This document shows, in pieces, positions 32,101 through 42,936 of a stretch of DNA of 64,000 nt. The translations under genes were made by a program, and so were the position numbers. Position 1 is the stretch's first letter. Each line of letters starts with the position of its first letter. The notes under the pieces are model-generated. The model was given only the letters and a program-made list of their open reading frames with translations, had not been told where the DNA came from and ran no database searches. The stretch spans positions 1 through 64,000 of the forward strand of contig JASAND010007476.1 in the NCBI GenBank assembly GCA_030248195.1, in the 5' to 3' direction. The stretch is from Trissonchulus latispiculum. Lineage: Eukaryota; Nematoda; Enoplea; Enoplida; Ironidae.

Positions 32101-33167
32101 GTCACAGTAGAGGCTAGCAAGGAGCCTAAGAGTTGAGTTGAGTCGAAGCATATAGGATACCGATTTAGTTAGCCCAGATCAGCACTAGAGTGGGTTTCTT
32201 AACCTGAAGATTGTACTGTAACGACCCCGGAACCGGATAACCAGCCCTAACTGCGAAAGTACCAGTCAAACCAAAGCTAAAAGGCAATTCTGGCAGACAG
32301 TAACTTGTATTACTGTTATTGTACCACCATAACTGCAGTGAATCATTGTCTGCTGGAATTTGATAAACCTGTGTGTCTATTTTGTAATAATAAACAATTA
32401 TCCTTTTAGCTGCTTCGGCTTTCGTGTACGTTTCAGAGATCCCCAACTCTATCCGTATTGAGGTTAGAGTTGAACTGACAGTCGCCCATTGAGACTATAA
32501 ATCCCGATTCCCCTGCCTAAAACGAACTCACCCCTTTAGACCCCATTTCAGGTCAGCTATTGAGCCCTGGTTGTCAGCATACCACTACAGCCGGAGCATC
32601 AATCTAAGCGAAGATTCATCTTTGCGTGCCGACCTTGACTCGTGTCTTGGATCCTGATCAGATCTAGTCTAGTCTAGCCTAGTCTATTCTAGAAGCCCTA
32701 ACCAACTGCAAACGACCCCGAATCAAACAAAGGTTTATTGGAGACACGACCCCCTCCAATATAGAGAAATCCAGTCCAGATCTGACAGAGTACACTACAA
32801 ATACACCTTAGTTTTTCTTTTTCTATAACGTTTTCAGAAAACCTAAAACATTGACTGAAAACTGTTATTAAAGACATCGTAAAATTTATATCAAATCTTC
32901 TGCCATTTACACGTCTTTCAAAAACAAAATTTCATATCTAAATAGAAATACCAAAATAAAATTAAATTCCAAATGCTAAATTCAAATTCATAAGAAAATT
33001 TTAAAATTTTACAAAATAAACCTTGATTGAAGTTTCAAACAGCCAAAATTAACACTAGAACCGGCCGGTTCTAAAAGCCACCGGTTCCGGTTCCGGTTCT
33101 AAAAATCCTACCGGTTCCGGTTCCGGTTCCGGTTCTACCGGTTCTTTTGGAACCGGTCCCAGCACTA
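26113..33167. mobile_element. hAT-like element with CCGGTT subterminal arrays, 7.06 kb
   Basis: Terminal inverted repeats TAGTGCTGGGACCGGTTCC (26113) and its inverse ending AGCACTA (33167) are flanked by the perfect 8-bp direct repeat CAACCAAG (26105-26112 and 33168-33175). An 8-bp duplication with YAGNGNTG tips is the hAT signature. Just inside each end is an array of CCGGTT hexamers (26125-26187 and 33061-33156). I see no transposase frame. The interior from ~27.5 to 32.7 kb is a hairpin-rich, non-coding block that is probably a further insertion. Confidence 0.88.
27560..32700. repeat. non-coding, stem-loop-rich block inside the hAT-like element
   Basis: No coding frame is supported in these 5 kb. 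The block holds at least 14 near-perfect stem-loops (mainly 28139-29987, also 30786 and 31150) and three copies of a CGGYCGTA(A)TTGAGRCC motif at 27565, 27714 and 27775. GT-rich sequence lies at 30.1-30.4 kb and CTCRYGTAAACYCC motifs at 30115 and 30379. The end (32490-32650) resembles part of the 1-4499 LTR: AAACGAACTCAC, then a CC..TAGACCCC block, then GCCGACCTT. It is probably a decayed relative of that LTR element, but LTR boundaries were not found. Confidence 0.45.
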
Positions 33168-33262
33168 CAACCAAGGCCTTAATGTTTCGAGCATCTTGTA
33201 AGCTTATTCTATTAGGAAGAGCTGAGTGTCTTACTCTTGGTATTATAAACTCTTGTTGAGAC

Positions 33263-33888
33263 CAAGAGAACATGATAGAGTAAAGCCACTAAACTTGAAC
33301 TTTGTTCAAAAATGCAAAAACTATACTCTGGATGCTAACTATTGAGCCCGCGCCCCGTAAATCATACATACACTAGTGAACAAATTGGCTTCGCTGAGGT
33401 TGAAGTTCGAAGCAAACATAATTTTGATTCCGTTTCGATAAAGGTACAAATCTGTGGGGAACAGGGTAAAGTGGGTCTGATTTGCTGGGGGGGGGGGAAG
33501 GGAGGGTCGGCCGTTTGCGTGCAGAACATAAGCTATTACTCTGATGACTGACAGTACCCCTCTTATCCATCATGTGCTCTAGGTGAAACCCGGAAAACAG
33601 AAAAATTTGAACTGCGCAACTCTAGTTCCTTCCATTCCATGATTCGAAGGAACCTGGCAGAAATTTTTTTAAATATGCAGCAGAGCAGGTAGCTTTTGTC
33701 TGGATTGTTGAGGGAATTACCAGGGCACCAAGGCTAACAGCATTAATTAGTGAGTAGAATAAAATACCTACTTACATTTAATTTCTAGTCACCTAGACCT
33801 AAGCACAGAGAAAAAGAGCAACCCTATTTTGTTGATTAATTTTTCGTCTGCTGCTCGATCCTCGATTTGTTAAAGACGTTTTCAAAAG
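33263..33888. other. 5' flank of the second channel gene
   Basis: No gene is seen. A G-run (GGGGGGGGGG near 33487) and, from ~33740, sequence homologous to the 5' flank of the first channel gene are present. The promoter is expected here. Confidence 0.4.
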
Positions 33889-35127
33889 ATGAGAGGTGAA
33901 GCAATGGTAAAAAGGTTTGCGAGTACTACCACTTTTCACGGAATACAGCATTTTGTATTTTCAAAACAAAAAACTGTCAAATGCATTTGGCTGGCAATTT
34001 TTGCTGGTACACTGATAGGAATGAGTTATCAGTTTGCAGTGTCTTTTGAGCGCTACATTGCCGCACCAACAGCATTCCAGATCAAAGAAACCAGATTAGA
34101 TCACATTCCGAATATATCATTATGTCCAAACTTCTGGATTGATCCTGTTAAAGCTGCAGCTTTTGGAGCTACGGCAGAAGCTATTGCTTATCTAAAGTGG
34201 CAATTTCAGCCAGCACGACGAGATTCTGGCAATGAAATTAATCGACAGTTTTGGCCAAAAAAACCAACACAGAAGGGGAAAGCGGAATTCACTGAACTGA
34301 TGAAAAGTCGTAACTTTACTAGATTATACGAAATGGTCTCTGCTATTCGATATGGACCTGAAATTTTCAAAGTCCAAGGTACCAGATACATTTTGCCAAC
34401 TGCTAGTGCGCTTGGACAGTGCTACGTGTTTTGTTACGATCAGTCAGAAAGCATTCGTTATACCTTAGGACTACCAAAGGGCACAGAAATACAAATAAAT
34501 TACAGTTCAATCGAGAATGAGAAAGACCCATCGTATATTGTGTTTCTCGGTAACGGTTCTAGCGTGTTTGAGCCTATTTCTTTGAATGCTAAACTTTTCT
34601 ATACCGTTCGAATCAGGCTCACAGTCATTCGAAGAGTAAAATCCAATGCCTATAGTTGCCACGAGCGAGGTATGTTCAGATGCAGATTAAATTGTGCCAA
34701 TAGTATATTTAAGCGGCATAGAAATTGCACTTGGTTTGCCGGGTTCCGCGATACGACACATTACCAAAATCATTGCGATTCAGTGAAAAGTGCTGAATTG
34801 ATAATGGATTCAACTACAACTGATAACTATTTTGAAGTCTCAGAATGCTACAGACGTTGCAATCAAGTTTGCACTGCTTGGGATTTCTCACCTGTTATCA
34901 CTTCTGAAAAGGGGTCGCCTGGCATCATGTTTTTGATGAATCCTGATAGAGTCCCGCTAGTTCAGGAGTACTATGCCTATGAATGGCCAGAACTGGTATC
35001 AGATATCGGTGGCACACTATCACTATTTACAGGAGCCTCAATCCTTACTATTATTCATATGTTGCTATTTTGCCTCACAGAGCAGCACAATCACACAGAA
35101 AGCGAAGACTGCCCTGATAAGTCATGA
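33889..35127 (+). CDS. DEG/ENaC-family sodium channel, intronless, paralogue 2
   Basis: The 412-residue product aligns almost without gaps to the one at 4814-6040, with most residues shared. It has the gating His17-Gly18 (TTFHGIQH), a first membrane segment at ~31-53, a Cys-rich extracellular domain with sequons, and a second membrane segment from ~370 with VSDIGGTLSLFTGAS (G-x-S at 382-384). The C-terminal tail is slightly longer and acidic. The ATG at 33889 aligns with the start of the first copy; Met6 is an alternative. The frame is open and conserved, so both copies look functional. The pair arose by duplication including the 5' flank, and transposons later pushed the copies about 28 kb apart. 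Confidence 0.9.
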   Translation: MRGEAMVKRFASTTTFHGIQHFVFSKQKTVKCIWLAIFAGTLIGMSYQFAVSFERYIAAPTAFQIKETRLDHIPNISLCPNFWIDPVKAAAFGATAEAIAYLKWQFQPARRDSGNEINRQFWPKKPTQKGKAEFTELMKSRNFTRLYEMVSAIRYGPEIFKVQGTRYILPTASALGQCYVFCYDQSESIRYTLGLPKGTEIQINYSSIENEKDPSYIVFLGNGSSVFEPISLNAKLFYTVRIRLTVIRRVKSNAYSCHERGMFRCRLNCANSIFKRHRNCTWFAGFRDTTHYQNHCDSVKSAELIMDSTTTDNYFEVSECYRRCNQVCTAWDFSPVITSEKGSPGIMFLMNPDRVPLVQEYYAYEWPELVSDIGGTLSLFTGASILTIIHMLLFCLTEQHNHTESEDCPDKS

Positions 35128-35632
35128 GTATGACAGTGAATTTTATCTGAATGACTTTGAGTGAAAATTTTATACCTAGTTATATAAACTTTACAACTCA
35201 GCCTTCGATTGTTCGATGGATGTCCACGAGTGAGGTGGATTCAGTTTCAGTCCAACCCCATAACAGTTGGATAGCCTCCAACACAAATATATGTTTGTAT
35301 TTTGACACGGAGTGAGTACTCATGTACAAAAAGCAGGCAGCTGCAGGCAGGTGTACCATTAAGTTCTTAAAAGATTTTAAACTGAATTACTAAATAGACT
35401 TCTAAATACAGGTGTGACCGGTTCTACTAGAACGGTGGGAAGCGGCCCCAACTCTACTTCTAATGCGAGCCAAGACTACTTAATTTTTTTTCTGGTGCAG
35501 TAAAATTATAGTTTTAATGAACAAAACAAGCAAACTTGCTATCACCACGTTTATTTTATTTTACTAGCATTTATTTTTATAACGAAACAATAACATGGCT
35601 AAAACGTTTCTACTTTAAGCAAAGAATAAAAG
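35128..35632. other. convergent intergenic spacer
   Basis: This 505-bp spacer separates the stop of the second channel gene (+) from the stop of the aldo-keto reductase (-), so both 3' ends face each other. No gene or clear repeat is seen. Confidence 0.4.
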
Positions 35633-38600
35633 TTAAAATTCTATAGCAAAAGGATAATATTTATGATTGGCATCACGTTCCAGCTTTACCATGCGAGACT
35701 TTGTATCAACTCCTTTGATGGCTTCCATTTGCTCAGGAGTCAGAGAAAAATTCCAAACATCAAAATTTTCTTGAAGTCGCTTTGGATTTGAGGACTTCGG
35801 AATGACGCAAATCCCTCGTTGAATGAACCAGCGAACTATGACTTGAGGAACCGACTGAAAGCAACACAGTTTGATTAAATCAAAACTTTTCGAACTAAAA
35901 TAGTTTAAACAAGAAAACCAACTAAATTAAGCTTCTACAAATAAAAGGAATCAATTTCGTTGATGATGGAACATACGTATATGCAACGAGCAACGGACAG
36001 AGTGGGTGAGAGATTAATTTTTACAAGACTCAAGATCAAATTAAGGGCAAAAAATCTAGAGACTGCGACACCCGCAGCTGATAGCTGCTAGCATGCGAAC
36101 ACTAGTGTGACTACAGTGGGCTACTAATTGCTAGTGTAGCATTAACACTAGCAGCTCTAATTCGAGTGCAGAACTTCTGCCAGTTCAGCTTTAGGAGCAA
36201 GTGCGCATAATTCTTCTATATATCACTAGATACCGAATGCTGTTTCATTCAATAAACCACATTCTCCCTATTTCGTGAGGAGGGAGGTAGCCAAGAGTGG
36301 TTAGAACTGGTTAAATCGGATTGGGTGTTAACGACCTGGCTACCACCCATATGAGAATCTGTTTTCGTGCCCCACTCCCAACTTGTTTCAACTTTGTCGG
36401 AGCTACCGTAATCCCTGGCTGCACCCGCCCCACCAAACGAGGGAACATTCGCATATTGTCGGCGAAGCAACTTGCTCAACGGAATGAAGAGAAGCCAACT
36501 TTATAGCAGCTTTCGGGAGGCCATAGCCCACAACACTGTTATTTAATTGAAGCTTTGAAATCTCACCTTATTTAATTTCTTGGCAATGTCAGCAATCACA
36601 GCATCGTTGAGAACACAAACTTGTCCGTCCTGACGGAAAATACTTCCCGGATTGGTAAACGGCGAGTAAGCTGTCAAACGAATGTCATACTGATCGCAGA
36701 ATTCCTTCATCTTGTTCTGTTGAAAGTAGGGATGGCATTCTACCTAAAATTATTCTTGAAAACTAGTATAATGATCTAAAATGAAAGACGGCAGAAACTA
36801 CAGGTAGGGACTGATTAAATTCTAACGGTAGTGGTCACTACACAAGAGCTGTAAGACTGGGATAAAAGACAAACTCGTTTATTAATCGGTTGGTAAATGA
36901 TGATTCGTTAACCCAAATTTAATTCAGTGTCAATTAATTTCAGTCAAACCTTACACGATAATACTATGGCTGGCTAGAATAATAGTTCGAAATAAGCTAA
37001 GCTTCCTAAACAATCAGCTAAAATTTTCTCTGCTGAATTATAGTGTAACAAAGAAGTTGACAAAGATTTGCAAATTTGACTAAACATTTTTACTGCACAT
37101 TCTTGGAATAGGATAGTAAAAGTCCCAGACAATAAATCTACTAATAATGCTATATCAAACACAACGCCAAAACCTTACGTTTACCAGCCTAAAGGTAGCT
37201 TCATACTCGGGAACGCATAGAGACGCTCGTCGACGCCTCCGATTGTAACATGCCGTTTTAGCCGCTTAAGTAAAAAAGAAGAAGACAATCATACACCACC
37301 GATGGGAATCGAACTCACGACTTTTGCGCAAACGCTCTGCCAACGGAGCTACGAGGGCACAGTCACATCAAGCTTGTCGGAGTACGTGTACCAATGCACA
37401 TTATTTTTACTATGTGAACCCATGTCAGTAGAAACAACGTGGAGAAATAGCAACCTCAAAGGCCGTCATACAGATGTAAATAAGAAGAAGAAAGTCATGT
37501 ACCACCGAAGGTCCGAAAAATTTACTGTAGCAGATTCACACTCACAGACGTATCCAGACGCTTAAATACGAACGTCCGCTTGCGTCTGCAACTATGGAAT
37601 TAGCATTAGACACAACTTTTACCTGTAGCATCGCCGGTTTGATTGTGGAATTATCGATTATTAGCTTAATTTGCTGACTATTAAAATTGGATACACCAAT
37701 GGACCGAATTTTTCCTTCCTTCACACACTCCTCCAGCCCATGCCAAGTGTCCAGATAGTCAACATCAGAGTTAATAATTTGACCGTCTTTATCCTAAAAA
37801 TGAAACGAACATTTGCATACAAAAACGAAAATATTGAAGCAAAACAGGCGCATTCCACAGGAAATTTTCTTTTACTACCGCAGTATAACTAGTATTCCAA
37901 AATAAACAAAAAGTTTGTGCTGTCCATGATTATCATCCTGAAATTAAACTAGAAGTCACGTCCACGATCCAATTCTTGCAAAAATGAGAAGATTGAATAG
38001 ACTCTACTATAAATTAACTAATTAATCGAACTTTTACACTAAACATACCTTTGGGAACATATCACCGCCCTCCTGAAAACCATGTGGCCAATGGATTAGG
38101 CATAGATCCAAATAAGATAATTTTAAGTCGCTCAAAATCATATCCACGTTCTTCTTGACCATAGGCTTGCTATGATAAGTGTTCCAAACTTTACTGGTGA
38201 TGAAAAGATCCTCACGCTTTACCTAAATACAAAATAGAAGAAGAAGGAAATTGCTCAGACTGCAACACTTCAGACTGTGGAAACATTAACTTACGGCCTT
38301 TACAAGAAAGGGTAGAGTAGAGTAGAGAAGGGTAGAATTAACACTAACTCTTTTAACTAATTTAACTCTACTCAAGCTTGACGTCTCCTCTTTTATTTCC
38401 TTCATGAAAATGTTAGACTTAATTTTAACTCTACTTAATCCTTTCTTGAAAGGCACTTACGAAAGATGACAGTGACAGCGACAACATGTTATCAAGAGTG
38501 CATAATTGCACTATATATTAGAAGAAGAGTAAGCCACTAGAGGGCTTCTCTTCTTGGCATTGCGTAACGGTGCTCCGACCACAATACGCGAATGTTCCCC

Positions 38601-39788
38601 CGTTTGGTGGGGGGTCGACAAGCATACCCCCTCCCCGTTTGGTGGGGGGGTCGACAAGCATACCCCCTCCCCGTTTGGTGGGGGGGGGTATGCAAAAGGG
38701 GTCCCCGTTTGGTGGGGGGGTAGGCAGAAGGGGGTCCCCGTTTGGGGGGGGGGTCGCCAAGTCAGGCTGAAATTGGCTGAATCTGATTGGCTGTTAGCGA
38801 CCCCCCCCCCCAAACGGGAACCTCTTTGCCTACCCCCCCACCAAACGGGGACCCCTTTCGCATACCCCCCCACCAAACGGGGACCCATTTTTGCATACCC
38901 CCCACCAAACGGGGACCCTTTTTCAAATAGAACAAAAACTACCGTAATCCTCTGCTATACCCCCCCACCAAACGGGGAGGGGGTCTCTGCAATCTGATTG
39001 GCTGTTGGCTACCCCCCCACCAAACGGGAACCTCTTTTCTGCTACCCCCCACCAAACGGAGGGGGCGTATGCTTTGTCGAAGAGAGCTACCCCCCCCACC
39101 AAACGGGGGAACATTCGCGTATTGTGGTCGGAGCACCGTTACGCAATGCCAAGAAGAGGAGCCCTCTAGTGGCTTACTCTTTTTCTTATATATAGAGCAA
39201 TTATGCACTCTTGATGTTATGTATCTTAGACGCACCTGACAAAGTGCCTACTTCATAAGGTTCCTAACGTACAAGAGTAGGCATTAGGCAACTAAGGGTA
39301 TCACGGTAGTAAGCAGTTATTTGATATAAAATTTAAACACAGCTGAGATAAAATATAATTAATGGCCGTTCTCCCTCCGCTGAACTGTTCTAAGCGATTG
39401 GTTTAGGGATGATGCGACAAAAAGCTAAATACATAGTTAGCTATGCTGCAAGGTAAATTACACGCTAACTTCTTATTCTAGGAGTACGTAAGCAAGGTAA
39501 ATTTTGTAAACACACAGTAACCTTTACAGCTACACAGCGACATCCAACTAAAATTATAGATTAAAATCAAATTCAACAATATACCTTTCCACTTTTAATA
39601 ACATCCTCGAAAGCCACACCAATTTCTTTTTCATTCTGATAGCAATGAGCGCAATCAAAATGACGATATCCAATATCGACTGCCACCTTTACAGCGTCAC
39701 CGACTTCTCCAGGTTTGGACAACCAGGTCCCCAAACCCAATAAAGGAATGGTGTAACCAGAGTTAAGCTTAACGACGGATGATGCCAT
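35633..39788 (-). CDS. aldo-keto reductase (AKR superfamily), five exons
   Basis: Exons read on the - strand are 39585-39788, 38049-38222, 37623-37793, 36567-36743 and 35633-35854, all with GT-AG boundaries in phase 0, giving 315 residues, the normal family length. It is a cytosolic NADPH-dependent carbonyl reductase by family. Catalytic tetrad residues are visible as Asp and Tyr in [13 protein letters not shown] (exon 1), Lys in ITSKVWNT and His in LIHWPHG (exon 2). [10 protein letters not shown] (exon 3), VECHPYFQQ (exon 4) and the cofactor-phosphate-binding [13 protein letters not shown] (exon 5) follow. The introns contain a CAAGAG-family MITE, a CAAGAAAGGG MITE, a SINE-like copy and a relic MITE. 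No disabling change is seen. The substrate is not predictable. Confidence 0.93.
36060..36190. repeat. CTAGTG-rich inverted sequence in the last AKR intron
   Basis: Repeated short inverted segments (ACTAGTGTGACTAC, GCTAGTGTAGC, AACACTAGCAGC) make this stretch fold-prone. Its family cannot be assigned. Confidence 0.3.
36260..36480. mobile_element. relic of a C-rich CAAGAG-family MITE
   Basis: It shares CTACCGTAATCC, CCCCACCAAACGAGGG and GGGAACATTCGCATATTGT with the right part of the element at 38493-39213, in the same order, but has no recognisable tips. It lies in AKR intron 4. Confidence 0.5.
37200..37365 (-). repeat. tRNA-derived SINE-like copy
   Basis: On the - strand, 37360-37294 reads like a tRNA: GTGCCCTCGTAGCTCCGTTGG with the A box, then a B box (GAGTTCGATTCCC). 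The acceptor and anticodon stems do not pair as in a functional tRNA, so this is a tRNA-derived element head. It lies in AKR intron 3 in the gene's sense orientation. Confidence 0.55.
38295..38454. mobile_element. 160-bp MITE, CAAGAAAGGGTAGAGT family
   Basis: Ends GGCCTTTACAAGAAAGGG and CCTTTCTTGAAAGGC are inverted and flanked by direct repeat ACTTAC (38289-38294 and 38455-38460). The inner sequence is repeats of the AGAGT/ACTCT type. It is related to 43661-43834. Confidence 0.65.
38493..39213. mobile_element. 721-bp CAAGAG-family fold-back MITE with C/G runs
   Basis: Tips CAAGAGTGCATAATTGC and GCAATTATGCACTCTTG with 7-bp direct repeats ATGTTAT (38486-38492 and 39214-39220). Inverted arms of ~110 bp include AGTAAGCCACTAGAGGGCT and TGCGTAACGGTGCTCCGACC. 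The interior is about ten copies of CCCCGTTTGGTGGGG or its inverse, plus CCAAT-box-like CTGATTGGCTG near 38788 and 38992. Proline/glycine-rich reading frames here are by-products of the repeats. It lies in AKR intron 1. Confidence 0.85.
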
Positions 39789-40338
39789 ACTAAATAAAGG
39801 ATTCCCAATCTAAATATGCAAATCTAAATGGCTATTGGCTGTATATAATGTGAAAATTTAATCCTATTAAAATACAAAAATCCACAAAACTGAAAAATTT
39901 GAAAACTCCTGCATTTAAGGGGGGGGGGCTACGAACGGTTTTGCCCAACTTCTTCAGAGAGACCTACCTTTTGGCATATGATTAGCTAACATATCAAGGT
40001 TAAATAGTCCGTAGTGGGCATTATTATATCTAACACACATCGATTCTGGCACTACGCCAAAGTCGAAATTTTGGTGCGAAAAGTGGGTTATTTGAAAAAG
40101 CTTTTCTGAATTCTGGTGGATTAACGGTTTGACCAATTCTGGAACTTTTTGCCACAAATGTTAACTGTTGCTAAATATTAAAAGTATTCCGGCTTTCGAG
40201 CGTTGCTTACTTCTTCAGCTATAACAGCTCAAAGTTTGAAATTTGACAAAAAGTTGCGATGTGACCGTGCGCCGTTTTCGATCTAATAAAATTGACAGCC
40301 CCTAGCCTACCCCAGCTTTTTACCAAATACTAGGCCCT
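39789..40338. other. 5' flank of the aldo-keto reductase gene
   Basis: AT-rich, with a G-run near 39920. The AKR promoter is expected next to 39789. No other gene is seen. Confidence 0.35.
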
Positions 40339-40695
40339 CTGGGCTTATTCTAGGGAATTTTTCTTGGGGGGGGCCCTCGGGGGGCGAGTCATTCTTGGGG
40401 GGGGGGCGAAAATTTTTCAAAATTTTTCTAAAAACATGCTAAAAATAGCGCTATTTTTATAGTCATCGCCAAAAAAGTTCGTTTTTAGTGCAAAAATAGT
40501 GCTTAAATAGGCAAAAATCGACTAAAAATCTCCGGCGAAGCCGGAAAATTTTTGAAAATTTGGCCTTCTCAGCGATTTTTTCAGGGTACCAAAAGGGGCA
40601 CCCACTTTTTTTTTGGGGGGGGGAACGATTTTTGGGGGGGAAGGGTGTTTAGGGGGGGCCCCCCCACCCCCCCCCCCCCACTAGAATAAGCCCAG
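40339..40695. mobile_element. 357-bp CTGG-family MITE
   Basis: Ends CTGGGCTTATTCTAG and CTAGAATAAGCCCAG with direct repeat GGCCCT (40333-40338 and 40696-40701). Long G runs on one side and C runs on the other, and an inner hairpin CCGGCGAAGCCGG near 40532, are shared with 60014-61654. Confidence 0.8.
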
Positions 40696-40957
40696 GGCCC
40701 TAATAGGGGCAAACTGTCTGTGAGTTTCGAGAGTTTTGGTTTTCTGGTTTGTGTGCTAGCAAACTTTTTGTTAAGAAATAACCCTTATTTTTAGGCTTGA
40801 AAAGCTAGCTAGCGCAGTAAAAATGGGGTCAAAAAATTTTTTGTCTCCGATTTCGCCGAAAAGGTGGTTATAGGTGTTATTTGGCCTGCTGAATTCGAAT
40901 ATGAAATCCGTTTTTCGATATGACGCTTTCTTCGTTCAGTATGCGCTTACAACTGTC

Positions 40958-41293
40958 TTAGATCTTTTTGGAGCGATCGCCATCCATACTTTGAGAAATC
41001 AATCTAGCATTTCTAAACATTGGAGCGAGGTTTAGTGACCTAGCTATCGGCACATCCTGGTACACTAACTGGCCTGTAATGCGCAAGGTTTCTGCCGATT
41101 CTGCCACAGTACTTTGGAGTAATTGACTCACATCTTCGAAATGGCACCAAATAACAGCGACAATATCGATAATGTAATCTAGCACTGCGAACGCAGGGAT
41201 TAACGAAATCACGTCATTTTTACATAAGTTAAGACAGATACTTGGAGTATTAATTGGAGCAAAGTTGGGCTCCTTTGATAAACCACAGCTCAT
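40958..41293 (-). CDS. hypothetical 111-residue ORF
   Basis: The open frame gives a product with balanced composition and one hydrophobic stretch (DVISLIPAFAVLDYIIDIVAVIW). It lies between the AKR and channel genes. I do not recognise it and see no clear splice partners, so it may be a real exon or chance. Confidence 0.25.
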   Translation of the reverse strand: MSCGLSKEPNFAPINTPSICLNLCKNDVISLIPAFAVLDYIIDIVAVIWCHFEDVSQLLQSTVAESAETLRITGQLVYQDVPIARSLNLAPMFRNARLISQSMDGDRSKKI

Positions 41294-42936
41294 TAGACGT
41301 TAGTTAACCTCCACCCGTATAGACCTACAACACCCAATTTTTCGCACTTTGATTGCATCGCACAGAAAAGTATACACTGATCTAAGGATTATTTTACACT
41401 ATATCAAAGCGCTATATGTCAGTACTATTTCTGGAAAATTTGGGTACCGTACCTTGCGCATAGCGATCAGGGCGAGGCAAAGCTTGTGTACGTGTCATGT
41501 CGAGCTTTGGACCGAAAACACCAACTTCTGATGGCTCCACAGGACGCTACGCTGCATGGAATTCTTTCAAACTTCAAACTATTTTACACTAAACCTAATA
41601 CTATTATATGGCAAAAGACTAGCTAGCTTTTCCAACATCGAACTTTTAGTGAAATTCGTAGCCCCCCCCATAAAGAGGCAACGATTTAAAGTTGCATACA
41701 GTTAAAATTTTTAACACAGCAGCAGCAAAAACCTTAAAAAGTATCCCACAACGCCAAAACCAGGGACAGCTCTTTATCATTGAATGAATGAAGAAACTCG
41801 TGATAAGAAAGGACAAATTAAGTACGCACATAGACAGCATCGCATGCGATAAGGTAACGGAAACGGTATTGTTAGAACAAACTTCACCAATGTTCAAAAT
41901 TTAATAAAGTAACAATATATCCAATTACAGCAAGCGAAGAATCCAAGTGTTTTAAGACAGGGCTAATGATGTTTCATGAAAGCTTAGTTGAGTAATTGTT
42001 AATTTTTAAAAAATTCAACAATAAGTGATTGAGTCAAATGATAAACAGGGACCAAATTTTTGCAAATGGAATGGATTTACGATATGGCACGTAGTTTACT
42101 CTAAGGATTTCACTTGGAGGGCTCTTGGACGGTTCTCCAAAAAGTCCGAGGGGCAAGGAATTTTGTGAGGGAAGGGGACGCCGAAAAGTTTGTGGAAAAT
42201 TACCAAAAACAGCCATTTTTCTAGCACACACTTTAAAGGTTGGTTTTTATAGCTAAAAAGTACGTAAGCAGAGTTAGTGTTAAAAACGGAGAAATTGCGT
42301 AAAAATCTCAAGCGAATTCTAAGCAATTTTCTTCAGGCAACAATTTGGTATCATTTTAAAACCACACTCTCTGGTTTTGCGGACGAATTTTAGGGAAAGA
42401 CCGTTTATGTAGGGGGACCCAGCCACTCCCACTAGCATCAGCCAAGCAGAACATAATAACGCTGCGTCAGTAAGGGTTCGGCTGATACAAGCCTGCCTAC
42501 CTGTGCCAAACTTCTAAAATATTGAAGATAATGTACGATTTGTGATATTATTGCTTCAGTGAGGTACCGGCAGAGGTAAGCAAAAAAGGACTCGAGAAAT
42601 AGTTTATGTCACTAAAACATTTTCAAGTTTCTAGAAGTTTACGGTTTGATATTTTCCAATCTCTCATGAAAGGCTGGGTCAACATTTTAAATTTCCTGTT
42701 CAGAAATACTCTATTTTCAGTATAAGTATTACATTTTAACCTGCCTACGACTGAGAAATGAAGTTTTTTTGTTAATTTCAGTGAGACACTAAACATAGTA
42801 CCATAGGACAAAAGTATTCTACATATTGCACAAAATTACACAGCTAAAATTTATTGCCATTCATGTACTCTAAAACAGCTACAAATGTAAAAGTTCAAGT
42901 AATAGATCAGTCAGAGAAAATTATATCCTAAAAATA
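41294..42936. other. intergenic, no supported gene
   Basis: AT-rich sequence downstream of the three-exon channel gene. Short open frames here have no recognisable features. Confidence 0.35.

Larger units (their letters stand above)
6280..33255. mobile_element. fold-back MITE (CAAGAG family) split by two large insertions
   Basis: The tips CAAGAGTTTATAATA (6280) and TATTATAAACTCTTG (ending 33255) are inverted and flanked by the 7-bp direct repeat TTGAGAC (6273-6279 and 33256-33262). The left arm runs to about 6690 and the right arm resumes from about 6735. The right arm is broken at 6865 by the LTR retrotransposon, continues at 26035-26112, is broken again by a hAT-like element, and finishes at 33176-33255. 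Inverted landmarks prove continuity: AAGATGCTTGAAACATTAAGG (6459) against CCTTAATGTTTCGAGCATCTT, and GACAAATTAAATACTATAACTT (6542) against its inverse at 26031. Without insertions and duplicated target sites it is ~744 bp and has no coding capacity. Confidence 0.85.

Noticed and set aside
32490..32650. Complete third LTR of the 1-4499 family
   Set aside because: Only patches match and no partner LTR or boundaries could be found, so it is described only as a possible relic.
37294..37360. Functional tRNA gene (- strand)
   Set aside because: A and B boxes are present but acceptor and anticodon stems do not pair; a SINE head fits better.
38554..38997. Proline/glycine-rich open frames on both strands
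   Set aside because: They are translations of CCCCACCAAACGGGG repeats inside a MITE and are mirrored on the other strand.
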